From Bacillota bacterium (GTDB taxonomy: Bacteria > Bacillota_I > Bacilli_A > Acholeplasmatales > Acholeplasmataceae), in contig JAQCDH010000007.1 in the NCBI GenBank assembly GCA_027620815.1, positions 1-23,799 on the forward strand: DNA of 23,799 bases. The letters are read 5' to 3'. The notes under the pieces were generated by a model. It saw only the letters and a program-made list of their open reading frames with translations. It ran no database searches and had not been told where the DNA came from. Positions 16,193-23,799 of this stretch are shown here, in pieces; positions within the stretch are counted from its first letter, which is position 1, and each line of letters starts with the position of its first letter. Made by a program: the position numbers and the translations under genes.

Positions 16193-16615
16193 TTAAAATG
16201 GTAAGTCATCTTCAGCAGCGAGTTTTTTTGATGTTTCATAAAACTCATCACTTTGTGACTTCGTAGGTTGGTTTTCTTCATAACTTTGAGTGTTTGAAGA
16301 TTTATTTTCTAAAAATTGGACAGAATCACATAAGACTTCGGTAATGTATTTCATCCCGGTCTCAGATTCATATTGACGCGTTTGAATGCGTCCTTCAATG
16401 CCAAGTAACATCCCTTTTGTGACATACTTAGCGACATTTTCTGCTGGTTTTCTCCATACGACACATGAGATAAAATCCGCTTGTTTTTCGCCTTGAGTGT
16501 CTGTATAGTTTCTATTCACAGCAATCGTAAAATTGACAACAGCAATATCTTGAGCCGTTTTTTTCATTTCAGGGTCTTTTGTGATACGACCGACTAAAAT
16601 CACGCGATTCATCAT
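16193..16615 (-). CDS. ssb: Single-stranded DNA-binding protein
   Basis: SSB coats single-stranded DNA at forks and repair sites. The OB-fold covers about residues 1-105 (MMNRVILVGRITKDPEMKKT at the start, then a VWRKPAENVAKYVTKG motif). A low-complexity Asn/Ser/Gln linker follows, and the protein ends in the acidic tip EDDLPF that recruits partner proteins. ATG 16615 and ATG 16612 are adjacent; the AAGG eight bases before the first favours 16615. It lies one base after rpsF, in the usual rpsF-ssb-rpsR order. Confidence 0.97.
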   Translation of the reverse strand: MMNRVILVGRITKDPEMKKTAQDIAVVNFTIAVNRNYTDTQGEKQADFISCVVWRKPAENVAKYVTKGMLLGIEGRIQTRQYESETGMKYITEVLCDSVQFLENKSSNTQSYEENQPTKSQSDEFYETSKKLAAEDDLPF

Positions 16616-16616
16616 A

Positions 16617-16904
16617 CTATTCGCCTTCTTTCAAAACTATAAATCGAATAATATCTTCAGTAATACGTACAACACGGTTAAATTCTGCAACAGCTTCGTT
16701 TGTTGCTTCAACTTTTAACCATACATAGTATCCTTTTTTATGATGATCAATTTCATACGCTAAGTCTTTCAAACCCATTTCTTTGAGTTCTAAAACTTGA
16801 CTGTTTTGGCTTAAAAACAATTCTGAGAATTGATTAACAAGTGCTTTGACTTGTTCAGCTTCAACATTAGGACGAATGATATACATCACTTCATATTTTT
16901 TCAT
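16617..16904 (-). CDS. rpsF: 30S ribosomal protein S6
   Basis: S6 binds S18 and the central domain of 16S rRNA. The 95-aa product begins MKKYEVMYIIRPNVEAEQVK and has the ferredoxin-like alternation of strands and helices, with KDLAYEIDHHKKGYYVWLK in the middle. The frame is open upstream to 16970, but those 22 residues are encoded by the leader. ATG 16904 has AGGAGG at good distance and gives normal length, so it is chosen. Translation is probably controlled by the structured leader just upstream. Confidence 0.96.
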   Translation of the reverse strand: MKKYEVMYIIRPNVEAEQVKALVNQFSELFLSQNSQVLELKEMGLKDLAYEIDHHKKGYYVWLKVEATNEAVAEFNRVVRITEDIIRFIVLKEGE

Positions 16905-16969
16905 ATTTTTTCCTCCTTCTGGTCTTTTGGTCACAAAAAAGTGACAAGGTGGCGTAGCGTTTCTACGCA
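16905..16969 (-). promoter_or_regulatory. Structured rpsF leader, candidate S6:S18 autoregulatory element
   Basis: Two hairpins are visible on the minus strand: GCGTAG/CTACGC (16963-16968 with 16952-16957, 5-base loop) and GTCAC/GTGAC (16941-16945 with 16930-16934, 6-base T loop). Between them lies CCACCTT, which can pair with the AAGGAGG ribosome binding site with one mismatch, closing the second hairpin and hiding the site. S6:S18 is known to repress rpsF translation through a leader motif in many bacteria; whether this leader fits that family's consensus was not checked. Predicted leaders of other operons here are much shorter. Confidence 0.5.
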
Positions 16970-16975
16970 AATGTA

Positions 16976-17004
16976 ATTATATCACAAACAACTGTGTTAT
17001 ACAA
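16976..17004 (-). promoter_or_regulatory. Promoter of the rpsF-ssb-rpsR operon
   Basis: The minus strand has -35 TTGTAT (16999-17004), a 17-base spacer and extended -10 TGATATAAT (16976-16984). The -35 overlaps the last codons of the CinA-like gene. No terminator is seen between the two genes, so read-through from the tatD operon is also possible. Confidence 0.65.
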
Positions 17005-17437
17005 ACAACAATCTTTCTTGAATTTTAAGATACACAAAATCAACGACTTCTTGAATCATTTCACCACGACTTTGTTCATTTCTTACAAGATGATAAATAT
17101 GTGTTTCATCATCTTTAATCCCAATAAAAATGTCTTTTTCTATGCCATCAGCATATCCAGTCACACTTACTGAAAGTCGAGATAAAAACATTTTCTGACA
17201 TGCTTCTACCATCGCTTGACACACTTCTTTAGAAACGACACCATACGTATCAATTAAAGATTGTGGTATGCCTAAAAGTCGTGTCTTTACATCGTTATCA
17301 TAACATACTAAACTTCCTTTAAATACAAAGGATGCGCCAGACATGTTCGTCAAATGAGAGGCAAGTGCACCACCAGTCATGCTTTCAGCAAAACTAAGTG
17401 TGATCTTTTGTTTTTTTAAATCTTCAATGAGTGACAT
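16997..17437 (-). CDS. CinA C-terminal domain protein (PncC-type NMN amidase family)
   Basis: A 146-aa stand-alone version of the CinA C-terminal domain, which in several bacteria deamidates nicotinamide mononucleotide in pyridine nucleotide recycling. AESMTGGALAS (17-27), GVVSKEVC (66-73) and SVTG (91-94) are the family motifs. The loop after TG, normally IAGPGG, is here YADGIE and shorter, so activity is uncertain. ATG 17437 lies one base after the protease gene and has no clear ribosome binding site, so it is probably translated by coupling. The N-terminal molybdopterin-like domain of full CinA is absent. Confidence 0.82.
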   Translation of the reverse strand: MSLIEDLKKQKITLSFAESMTGGALASHLTNMSGASFVFKGSLVCYDNDVKTRLLGIPQSLIDTYGVVSKEVCQAMVEACQKMFLSRLSVSVTGYADGIEKDIFIGIKDDETHIYHLVRNEQSRGEMIQEVVDFVYLKIQERLLFV

Positions 17438-17438
17438 A

Positions 17439-18497
17439 TTAAGATAGGGTAATCGTAAACGTCAATTCTACAAATTCACCATTTACTTTTCTTATAACAG
17501 TGACTAGGTGGGTGTCTCCAAATTCAGCATCACTCAATTCTGCACCAATATCTGCAATGGTTGAAATGGTATTACCATTCATTTTGATAATTAAATCATT
17601 GATTTCTAAATAATTGATGGCGTCTCTTGTTTCATCTAAACCAATAATCACCACACCAGCTGTATTTCCTGGAATCGCATTCGCGTCATTTTCAGGGTTT
17701 TCTAAAAACACGGTAGAATCTTGAACAGTCACACCTAAACGTGGACGTCTTTCAATTTGTGTAAAATCACTTTCATCTAGTGTCGATAAAAAACGGAAAT
17801 AGATTTCATTAATATTTAAAGAATAATTAAGACCTTCAGCAGCAATCGAACCTGTTTCAGTTGCGATTGATGGAATTTTAGCAACATTAATCCCTATGAA
17901 TTCTCCGTTTAAATTAAATAATGGACCACCACTATTCCCTGGATTTAATTCAGCATCATGCATAATTGCTAAGTCTTCAATCCCATTATAAGGAAATGAC
18001 GCCATTGCAATCACACCTTGGGTGACATAATTAAATTTATTTAAGTTTTCAGGGGTTCCAATCGCATACACATCTTGGCCACGAATGATTTCTATTCTTT
18101 CACCATTGACTGCTTTTGACTCATAGACAACGAGTTGATCTTCAGTTTCAAATTGAACAACAGCAACATCAAGTAAAGCATTTGATGCGACTTTGGTCAC
18201 TGCAATTTCTTCGCGGTTTCCACCAAAGTATATCGACATTTCACCACCATCTTCAACAACATGTTGATTGGTGATCGCGTAATATACATTTCCTACTTGT
18301 TTATAAATTAAGCCCGATCCGTGTCCTGATTCCGTTTTAACAGCAATCACGGATGGAGATACTTCAGCAATCATTTCAATACGCATCGATTCATACGTCG
18401 ACGGTGATTCATAAGGAACCGTTGAGCGTGTGTCAAAACATCCAGTTAAAACACTAAGTGTAAGAAACAATATTAATAAACTTACTATTTTTTTCAT
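17439..18497 (-). CDS. HtrA/Deg-like serine protease lipoprotein with C-terminal PDZ-like domain
   Basis: An exported, membrane-anchored protease likely dealing with misfolded surface proteins. A basic start and hydrophobic segment lead to the lipobox LTGC (C21 counted from ATG 18500). The trypsin-like domain has H80 in TNQHVV, D111 in LDVAVV and S190 in NPGNSGGPLF, a complete triad, and a PDZ-like domain follows (about 250-353, GVTVQ...IIGLDE...INDLIIKMNG). Two ATGs are adjacent. AAGGAGG lies one base before ATG 18500 and four before ATG 18497, so 18497 is preferred (352 aa). It sits between tatD and the CinA-like gene with short gaps. Confidence 0.88.
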   Translation of the reverse strand: MKKIVSLLILFLTLSVLTGCFDTRSTVPYESPSTYESMRIEMIAEVSPSVIAVKTESGHGSGLIYKQVGNVYYAITNQHVVEDGGEMSIYFGGNREEIAVTKVASNALLDVAVVQFETEDQLVVYESKAVNGERIEIIRGQDVYAIGTPENLNKFNYVTQGVIAMASFPYNGIEDLAIMHDAELNPGNSGGPLFNLNGEFIGINVAKIPSIATETGSIAAEGLNYSLNINEIYFRFLSTLDESDFTQIERRPRLGVTVQDSTVFLENPENDANAIPGNTAGVVIIGLDETRDAINYLEINDLIIKMNGNTISTIADIGAELSDAEFGDTHLVTVIRKVNGEFVELTFTITLS

Positions 18498-18506
18498 CAT
18501 GCCTCC

Positions 18507-19277
18507 TTAAGGCAACAAAAACAATGTTTTTGCATTTTGAGTTGTAATTGTATCGACATCCGCTTCTGACATATTTTTTAATTGTGCAAGTGTTTTTAAA
18601 ATGTATTTTACATTGGCGGGTTGATTTCTTCTCCCACGGTAAGGTTCTGGTGATAAATATGGACCATCTGTTTCAATCAGTAATTTTTCTATAGGAACAT
18701 GTATCGCAATGTCTTTTGCATCTTTTGCATTTTTAAATGTAATCGGACCGTTGACACCAATATAAAATCCTAGTTCTAAAATTTCATTTGCTTCTTCTTT
18801 AGAACCATTGAAACAATGAAACACACCATTGACTTGACCTTGATATGGTTTTAACATATCAATACACTCACGAACACCTGATCTGGAATGAATGATCAGT
18901 GGCTTTTGGTATGTTTTCGCGAGTTCAATTTGATTTTTAAACACGTGTTGTTGGTATTCTAAATTGTAATCTTCATGGTATAAATCAATGCCACATTCTC
19001 CAATTGCAACCACTTTATCTTCTTTTAACATGTCTTCAATAAATTGTGTGGAGGTTGCTTGCATTTCAAACATATTTTCGGATTCACTTGGGTGGACACC
19101 AACTGAGGCAAATAAAGCGGGATACTGTTTTGACAATTCAATCGCAAGTCTTGATGAACCTTCATCAATTCCAATCACAACCATCTGTGAAACACCTGCT
19201 TTTTCAGCATCTAATATGACGGTTTCTAAGTCATCTATGTAATCTTCAAAATTTAAGTGGACATGTGTGTCAATCAT
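18507..19277 (-). CDS. tatD: TatD family metal-dependent deoxyribonuclease
   Basis: A cytosolic TIM-barrel nuclease implicated in DNA repair and degradation. The metal ligands are in place: H5 and H7 (DTHVHL), E94 (IGECGIDLYH), H130 (IIHSRSG), H154 (VFHCFNG) and D204 (IETDGPYL). Length (256 aa) is normal. ATG 19277 has AAGGAG at good distance. It is the first gene of a three-gene unit with the HtrA-like protease and the CinA-like protein. Distinguishing TatD from its paralogue YcfH/YabD is not possible here; the Firmicute type is YabD. Confidence 0.93.
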   Translation of the reverse strand: MIDTHVHLNFEDYIDDLETVILDAEKAGVSQMVVIGIDEGSSRLAIELSKQYPALFASVGVHPSESENMFEMQATSTQFIEDMLKEDKVVAIGECGIDLYHEDYNLEYQQHVFKNQIELAKTYQKPLIIHSRSGVRECIDMLKPYQGQVNGVFHCFNGSKEEANEILELGFYIGVNGPITFKNAKDAKDIAIHVPIEKLLIETDGPYLSPEPYRGRRNQPANVKYILKTLAQLKNMSEADVDTITTQNAKTLFLLP

Positions 19278-19306
19278 CGTAAACTCCTTACTTCATCATG
19301 TCTTAT

Positions 19307-19335
19307 ATTGTATCATATCTTCGTCATGCTTTCAC
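19307..19335 (-). promoter_or_regulatory. Promoter of the tatD operon
   Basis: The minus strand has GTGAAA (19330-19335, four of six matches to the -35), a 17-base spacer and extended -10 TGATACAAT (19307-19315). The predicted leader is about 23 bases and includes the AAGGAG site. Confidence 0.6.
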
Positions 19336-19368
19336 TTGATAACCATGAACTTGATATTTTTACATAAA

Positions 19369-19398
19369 AAAAACATGAAAGATTAATTTCATGTTTTT
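19369..19398 (-). terminator. Terminator of the str operon after tuf
   Basis: The perfect 12-base-pair stem AAAAACATGAAA (19369-19380) / TTTCATGTTTTT (19387-19398) with a 6-base loop lies ten bases after the tuf stop codon. On the minus strand it ends in a T run. It insulates the tatD promoter from tuf transcription. Confidence 0.88.
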
Positions 19399-19408
19399 GA
19401 ATTTAAAA

Positions 19409-20593
<1,185 letters not shown>

Positions 20594-20618
20594 TTCTGGT
20601 TATCCTCCTAATTTTTTT

Positions 20619-20635
20619 TGCATGCTTATCATGCA
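20619..20635 (-). other. Small hairpin in the tuf leader
   Basis: TGCATG (20619-20624) and CATGCA (20630-20635) can pair around a 5-base loop, 15 bases upstream of the tuf ribosome binding site. No T run follows on the minus strand, so it is not a terminator. It could stabilise the tuf mRNA 5' end or mark a processing site, but it may have no role. Confidence 0.35.
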
Positions 20636-20636
20636 T

Positions 20637-20665
20637 ATTTTAAATGATTTCAATCGTTTTTGCAA
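20637..20665 (-). promoter_or_regulatory. Possible separate promoter for tuf
   Basis: In the 78-base fusA-tuf gap the minus strand has TTGCAA (20660-20665), a 17-base spacer and TAAAAT (20637-20642). This resembles a standard promoter and would give tuf extra transcription independent of rpsL. It lacks the TG extension seen at most other promoters here. Confidence 0.45.
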
Positions 20666-20671
20666 GTTTTA

Positions 20672-22744
20672 TTAGTTCATTCCGCGTTTTTTAATAATCT
20701 CTTCTTGAATGGACTTAGGACATTTTTCGTAATGTTTAAATTGCATCACGAAGTTTGCACGTCCTTGTGTGTTTGAACGAAGCGAAGTTGCGTATCCAAA
20801 CATTTCTGATAGTGGCACACTTGCGCGTACAACAACAGCATTACCACGTGGTTCTTGTTTTTCTAAGCGTCCGCGTCTTGAGGTGATATCCCCGATAACA
20901 TTACCAACATAATCATTTGGAACAACAACTTCAACATCCATAATTGGTTCTAATAGTATTGGTTGTGCGAGCTCTCTTGTTTTTTTAAGTGCCATTGACG
21001 CTGCAACTTTAAATGCCATTTCTGAAGAGTCGACATCATGGTATGAACCATAATGTAATGTTGCTTTAATATCAATTGCTGGATATCCTGCAACAATACC
21101 ATTAGGTAATGATTCTTCTAGTCCTTTTAAAACTGCTGGAATATATTCTCTTGGAATCACACCACCAACAATTTTATCAACGAATTCAAATCCTTTACCT
21201 GGGTTTGGTTCAAATTTAATTTGAACGTGACCATATTGTCCACGACCACCAGATTGTCTAACGAATTTACCTTCGATATCCGCATCTGTAGAGATTGTTT
21301 CACGATATGATACTTGAGGTTGTGCAACATTTGCTTCTACTTTAAATTCACGACGCATACGGTCTACGATGATTTCTAAGTGAAGCTCACCCATACCTGC
21401 AATGATTGTTTGACTTGTTTCTTGATCGGTGAAGGTTCTAAATGTTGGGTCTTCTTCTGATAATTTTTGAAGGGCAATTGCCATTCTATCTTGATCTTGT
21501 TTTGTTTTAGACTCAATTGCAACGTTAATAACTGGTTCAGGGAATATCATCGATTCTAAGATGAGATCATCTTTTTCTAGTACGAGTGTATCTCCTGTTG
21601 TTGTATCTTTTAGTCCAACAACAGCTGCAATATCTCCAGCATAAACATCTGTGATTTCTTCACGAGAGTTTGCGTGCATTTGTAAGATACGTCCAAAACG
21701 TTCTTTTTTATCTTTCGTTGAGTTAAGAACGTAAGATCCAGCTGATAAGTGTCCTGAATACACTCTAAAGAATGTCAAACGTCCAACAAATGGGTCCGTC
21801 ATAACTTTAAATGCGAGTGCAGAAAATGGTTCACTATCACTAGGTTTACGTTTGACTTCTTTACCATCTGAATTCATACCAATCACAGCATCAACATCCA
21901 CAGGTGATGGAAGGTAATCAATGACAGCATCAATCATTTTTTTCACACCTTTGTTTTTAAAAGATGTTCCACAAATCACAGGGAAGAATTCTACTTTAAG
22001 CGTTCCTTTACGAATTGCTTTTTTGATTTCGTCATTTGTAACTTGTTCACCTTCAAGGTATTTTTCCATGAGTTTTTCATCAAATTCAGCAACTGCTTCA
22101 ATGAGTTCAATACGTTTTTCTTCAGCAATTGCTCTTAAGTATGCAGGAATGTCAATTTCTTTAGATTCTTCTGCCATTTCTCCATCATATTCAGATGCAG
22201 TCATGGTGACTAAATCAATGATCCCAGTGAACTCTGCTTCCGCACCGATTGGCCATTGAATTGGAACAGCGGTGACATCTAATCGATCTTTTAACGAGTC
22301 AATCGCTGCTTGAAAGTCTGCACCGATTTTATCCATCTTATTAACATAAACAATACGTGGCACTTTATAATCTGTTGCTTGTCTCCAAACCGTTTCTGTT
22401 TGAGGTTCAACACCTGCTTGTGCATCAAGTACGGTTACTGCACCATCTAAGACACGTAGTGAACGAGATACTTCAACAGTAAAGTCGACGTGACCTGGCG
22501 TATCGATGATATTAATTCTGTGGTCGTGCCAAAATGCAGTCGTTGCTGCAGAAGTGATGGTAATCCCACGTTCTTGTTCTTGAACCATCCAGTCCATCGT
22601 TGCAGCACCATCATGAACTTCTCCAATTTTATGGATACGACCGGTGTGAAATAAAATACGTTCAGTTGTTGTTGTTTTTCCGGCATCAATGTGTGCCATA
22701 ATACCAATATTACGAGTACGTTCTAATGGATATTGTCGAGACAT
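20672..22744 (-). CDS. fusA: Elongation factor G
   Basis: EF-G is the GTPase that drives translocation on the ribosome. G1 AHIDAGKT is at residues 17-24, switch region ERGITITSAA at 58-67, G3 DTPGH at 81-85 and G4 NKMD at 135-138. Domain IV shows SGGRGQYGHVQ and domain V the C-terminal GRANFVMQFKHYEKCP. Length (690 aa) is normal. ATG 22744 has AAGGAG. It lies 12 bases after rpsG in the standard str operon order. Confidence 0.99.
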   Translation of the reverse strand: MSRQYPLERTRNIGIMAHIDAGKTTTTERILFHTGRIHKIGEVHDGAATMDWMVQEQERGITITSAATTAFWHDHRINIIDTPGHVDFTVEVSRSLRVLDGAVTVLDAQAGVEPQTETVWRQATDYKVPRIVYVNKMDKIGADFQAAIDSLKDRLDVTAVPIQWPIGAEAEFTGIIDLVTMTASEYDGEMAEESKEIDIPAYLRAIAEEKRIELIEAVAEFDEKLMEKYLEGEQVTNDEIKKAIRKGTLKVEFFPVICGTSFKNKGVKKMIDAVIDYLPSPVDVDAVIGMNSDGKEVKRKPSDSEPFSALAFKVMTDPFVGRLTFFRVYSGHLSAGSYVLNSTKDKKERFGRILQMHANSREEITDVYAGDIAAVVGLKDTTTGDTLVLEKDDLILESMIFPEPVINVAIESKTKQDQDRMAIALQKLSEEDPTFRTFTDQETSQTIIAGMGELHLEIIVDRMRREFKVEANVAQPQVSYRETISTDADIEGKFVRQSGGRGQYGHVQIKFEPNPGKGFEFVDKIVGGVIPREYIPAVLKGLEESLPNGIVAGYPAIDIKATLHYGSYHDVDSSEMAFKVAASMALKKTRELAQPILLEPIMDVEVVVPNDYVGNVIGDITSRRGRLEKQEPRGNAVVVRASVPLSEMFGYATSLRSNTQGRANFVMQFKHYEKCPKSIQEEIIKKRGMN

Positions 22745-22756
22745 TGTATGCTCCTT

Positions 22757-23227
22757 TTACCAGCGGTAATGTGCAAAAGCTTTATTTGCTTCAGCCATAC
22801 GATGGACGTCATCACGTTTTTTAACAGCTGCGCCTAAACCTTGAGATGCATCTAGGATTTCTTTTGCTAAACGTTCTTCCATCGTTTTTTCATTTCTTAA
22901 ACGTGCATATTGAATTAACCAACGTAACCCTAAGGTTTGTTTACGCGTTGTTCTTACTTCAACCGGCACTTGATAATTTTGTCCACCGACACGTCTTGAA
23001 CGTACTTCTATGACCGGTGAAATGTTGTTTAAAGCTTCATTAAATACATCAATAGGTTCTCTACCTGTTGCTTCTTTGACACGATTAAACGCACCGTATA
23101 AGATGCTTTGGGCAGTCCCTTTTTTACCATCTAGCATAATTGTGTTTACAATTCTTGTGACCAATTTTGATTGATAAATTGGATCAGGTAACACATCACG
23201 TCTAGCGATATGGCCTTTACGAGGCAT
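22757..23227 (-). CDS. rpsG: 30S ribosomal protein S7
   Basis: S7 nucleates assembly of the 30S head by binding the 3' domain of 16S rRNA and is the translational repressor of the str operon in E. coli. The 156-aa product begins MPRKGHIARRDVLPDPIYQS and ends in MAEANKAFAHYRW, both typical. ATG 23227 has only a weak GGTGAT ribosome binding site. It lies 43 bases after rpsL and 12 bases before fusA. No regulatory structure for S7 was identified in the rpsL-rpsG gap. Confidence 0.98.
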   Translation of the reverse strand: MPRKGHIARRDVLPDPIYQSKLVTRIVNTIMLDGKKGTAQSILYGAFNRVKEATGREPIDVFNEALNNISPVIEVRSRRVGGQNYQVPVEVRTTRKQTLGLRWLIQYARLRNEKTMEERLAKEILDASQGLGAAVKKRDDVHRMAEANKAFAHYRW

Positions 23228-23270
23228 ATCATCACCATCTTTCTTATAATTTAATTTCTAGTTTTTATTT

Positions 23271-23681
23271 TTATTTTGGGCGTTTTGCGCCATATTTACT
23301 ACGTGCTTGATTACGGTTTTGAACACCAGTTGCATCTAAAGTACCACGAATGATATGGTAACGTACACCTGGTAAGTCTTTCACACGTCCACCACGAATT
23401 AAGACGACACTGTGTTCTTGTAGTGTATGTCCGATTCCTGGGATGTATGCAGTCACTTCAGTTCCGTTTGACAAACGCACACGAGCATATTTTCTCAAAG
23501 CAGAGTTTGGCTTTTTAGGTGTCATTGTTGTAACACGTGTACAAACACCACGTTTTTGAGGTGAACTGTAGTCACGTTCAGTCTTTTTTAACGCATTAAA
23601 TCCGTATCCAAGTGCTGGAGACTTTGATTTATAGGTTTTATCAGTGCGTCCACTGCGTACGAGTTGAGGGATTGTAGGCAT
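23271..23681 (-). CDS. rpsL: 30S ribosomal protein S12
   Basis: S12 sits at the decoding centre and controls accuracy. The 136-aa product begins MPTIPQLVRSGRTDK and has the conserved loops TPKKPNSALRK (54-64) and RGGRVKDLPGVRYH (96-109). Lysines at the positions changed in streptomycin-resistant mutants (K56/K57 and K101) are wild type. ATG 23681 has AAGGAG. It is the first gene of the str operon visible here, preceded by a terminator-like hairpin. Confidence 0.98.
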   Translation of the reverse strand: MPTIPQLVRSGRTDKTYKSKSPALGYGFNALKKTERDYSSPQKRGVCTRVTTMTPKKPNSALRKYARVRLSNGTEVTAYIPGIGHTLQEHSVVLIRGGRVKDLPGVRYHIIRGTLDATGVQNRNQARSKYGAKRPK

Positions 23682-23698
23682 TGGATCTCCTTTCTTTT

Positions 23699-23714
23699 AC
23701 ACATGTCCATGTGT
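23699..23714 (-). promoter_or_regulatory. Hairpin just upstream of the rpsL ribosome binding site
   Basis: ACACAT (23699-23704) and ATGTGT (23709-23714) form a 6-base-pair stem with a 4-base loop ten or so bases ahead of the rpsL AAGGAG. It may affect translation of S12, but no known family was recognised. Confidence 0.35.
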
Positions 23715-23728
23715 TCCATTTTTTGTTT

Positions 23729-23760
23729 CAAAATAAAATTTGGCTTTAGTAGGGCCAAAT
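23729..23760 (-). terminator. Intrinsic terminator or attenuator upstream of rpsL
   Basis: On the minus strand ATTTGGC (23754-23760) pairs with GCCAAAT (23738-23744) around a 9-base loop and is followed by TTTTATTTT (23729-23737). It may end the upstream operon (rpoBC in many Firmicutes, not visible here) or attenuate the str transcript. No strong promoter is seen between it and rpsL; TTGGCC with TATTTT 17 bases downstream, overlapping the hairpin, is only a weak candidate. Confidence 0.6.
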
Positions 23761-23799
23761 ATTTTTAAAATTTTGGTGTGTTTTTTGCACAGCAATATT

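Noticed and set aside
16905..16970. N-terminal extension of S6 (22 residues starting at 16970)
   Set aside because: The extension is encoded by the structured leader and is not S6-like. A strong AGGAGG site and family length support ATG 16904.

Overview
The window looks like the chromosome of a wall-less, AT-rich relative of the Firmicutes, most likely an Acholeplasma-type mollicute (order Acholeplasmatales). The protein sequences and gene order are Firmicute-like. UGA is still a stop codon (atpC and prfA end in TGA, and every housekeeping gene reads full length with UGG as its Trp codon), which argues against Mycoplasma and Spiroplasma. A complete F1Fo ATP synthase operon argues against the phytoplasmas. 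The genus is inferred from these features and was not established by a search.

Layout, left to right. Positions 1-1020 hold a rightward BadF/NAGK-type sugar kinase behind a divergent promoter pair. Positions 1020-1885 hold a broken leftward mannose-6-phosphate isomerase gene (one nonsense codon, two frameshifts). Everything from 1967 to the right edge is on the minus strand. Operon A (11897 to 1967) is prfA-prmC-rpiB-upp-atpZ-atpI-atpB-E-F-H-A-G-D-C plus a DUF1146 membrane protein gene. Its genes overlap or lie a few bases apart and it ends at a strong terminator (1932-1961). Operon B (15830 to 12046) is a c-di-AMP phosphodiesterase GdpP fused in frame to ribosomal protein L9, followed by the replicative helicase dnaB. 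Operon C (16904 to 15933) is rpsF-ssb-rpsR behind a structured leader. Operon D (19277 to 16997) is tatD, an HtrA-like lipoprotein protease and a stand-alone CinA C-terminal domain protein. Operon E (23681 to 19409) is the str operon rpsL-rpsG-fusA-tuf.

These genes serve energy coupling (a rotary ATPase whose c subunit carries the full Na+-binding signature), translation (S12, S7, EF-G, EF-Tu, RF1 and its methylase, S6, S18, L9), replication and repair (DnaB, SSB, TatD), c-di-AMP turnover and nucleotide salvage. Promoters upstream of several operons share an extended -10 motif, TGATAYAAT. No tRNA, rRNA, CRISPR, insertion sequence or phage gene is seen, and there is no gene-free stretch over 300 bases apart from the pseudogene.

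I found no wholly new system. The points most worth a second look are the GdpP-L9 fusion with a possible internal L9 start, the Na+ signature in the c ring, an rpsF leader able to mask its own ribosome binding site, the manA pseudogene, and two terminators that look like copies of one element.
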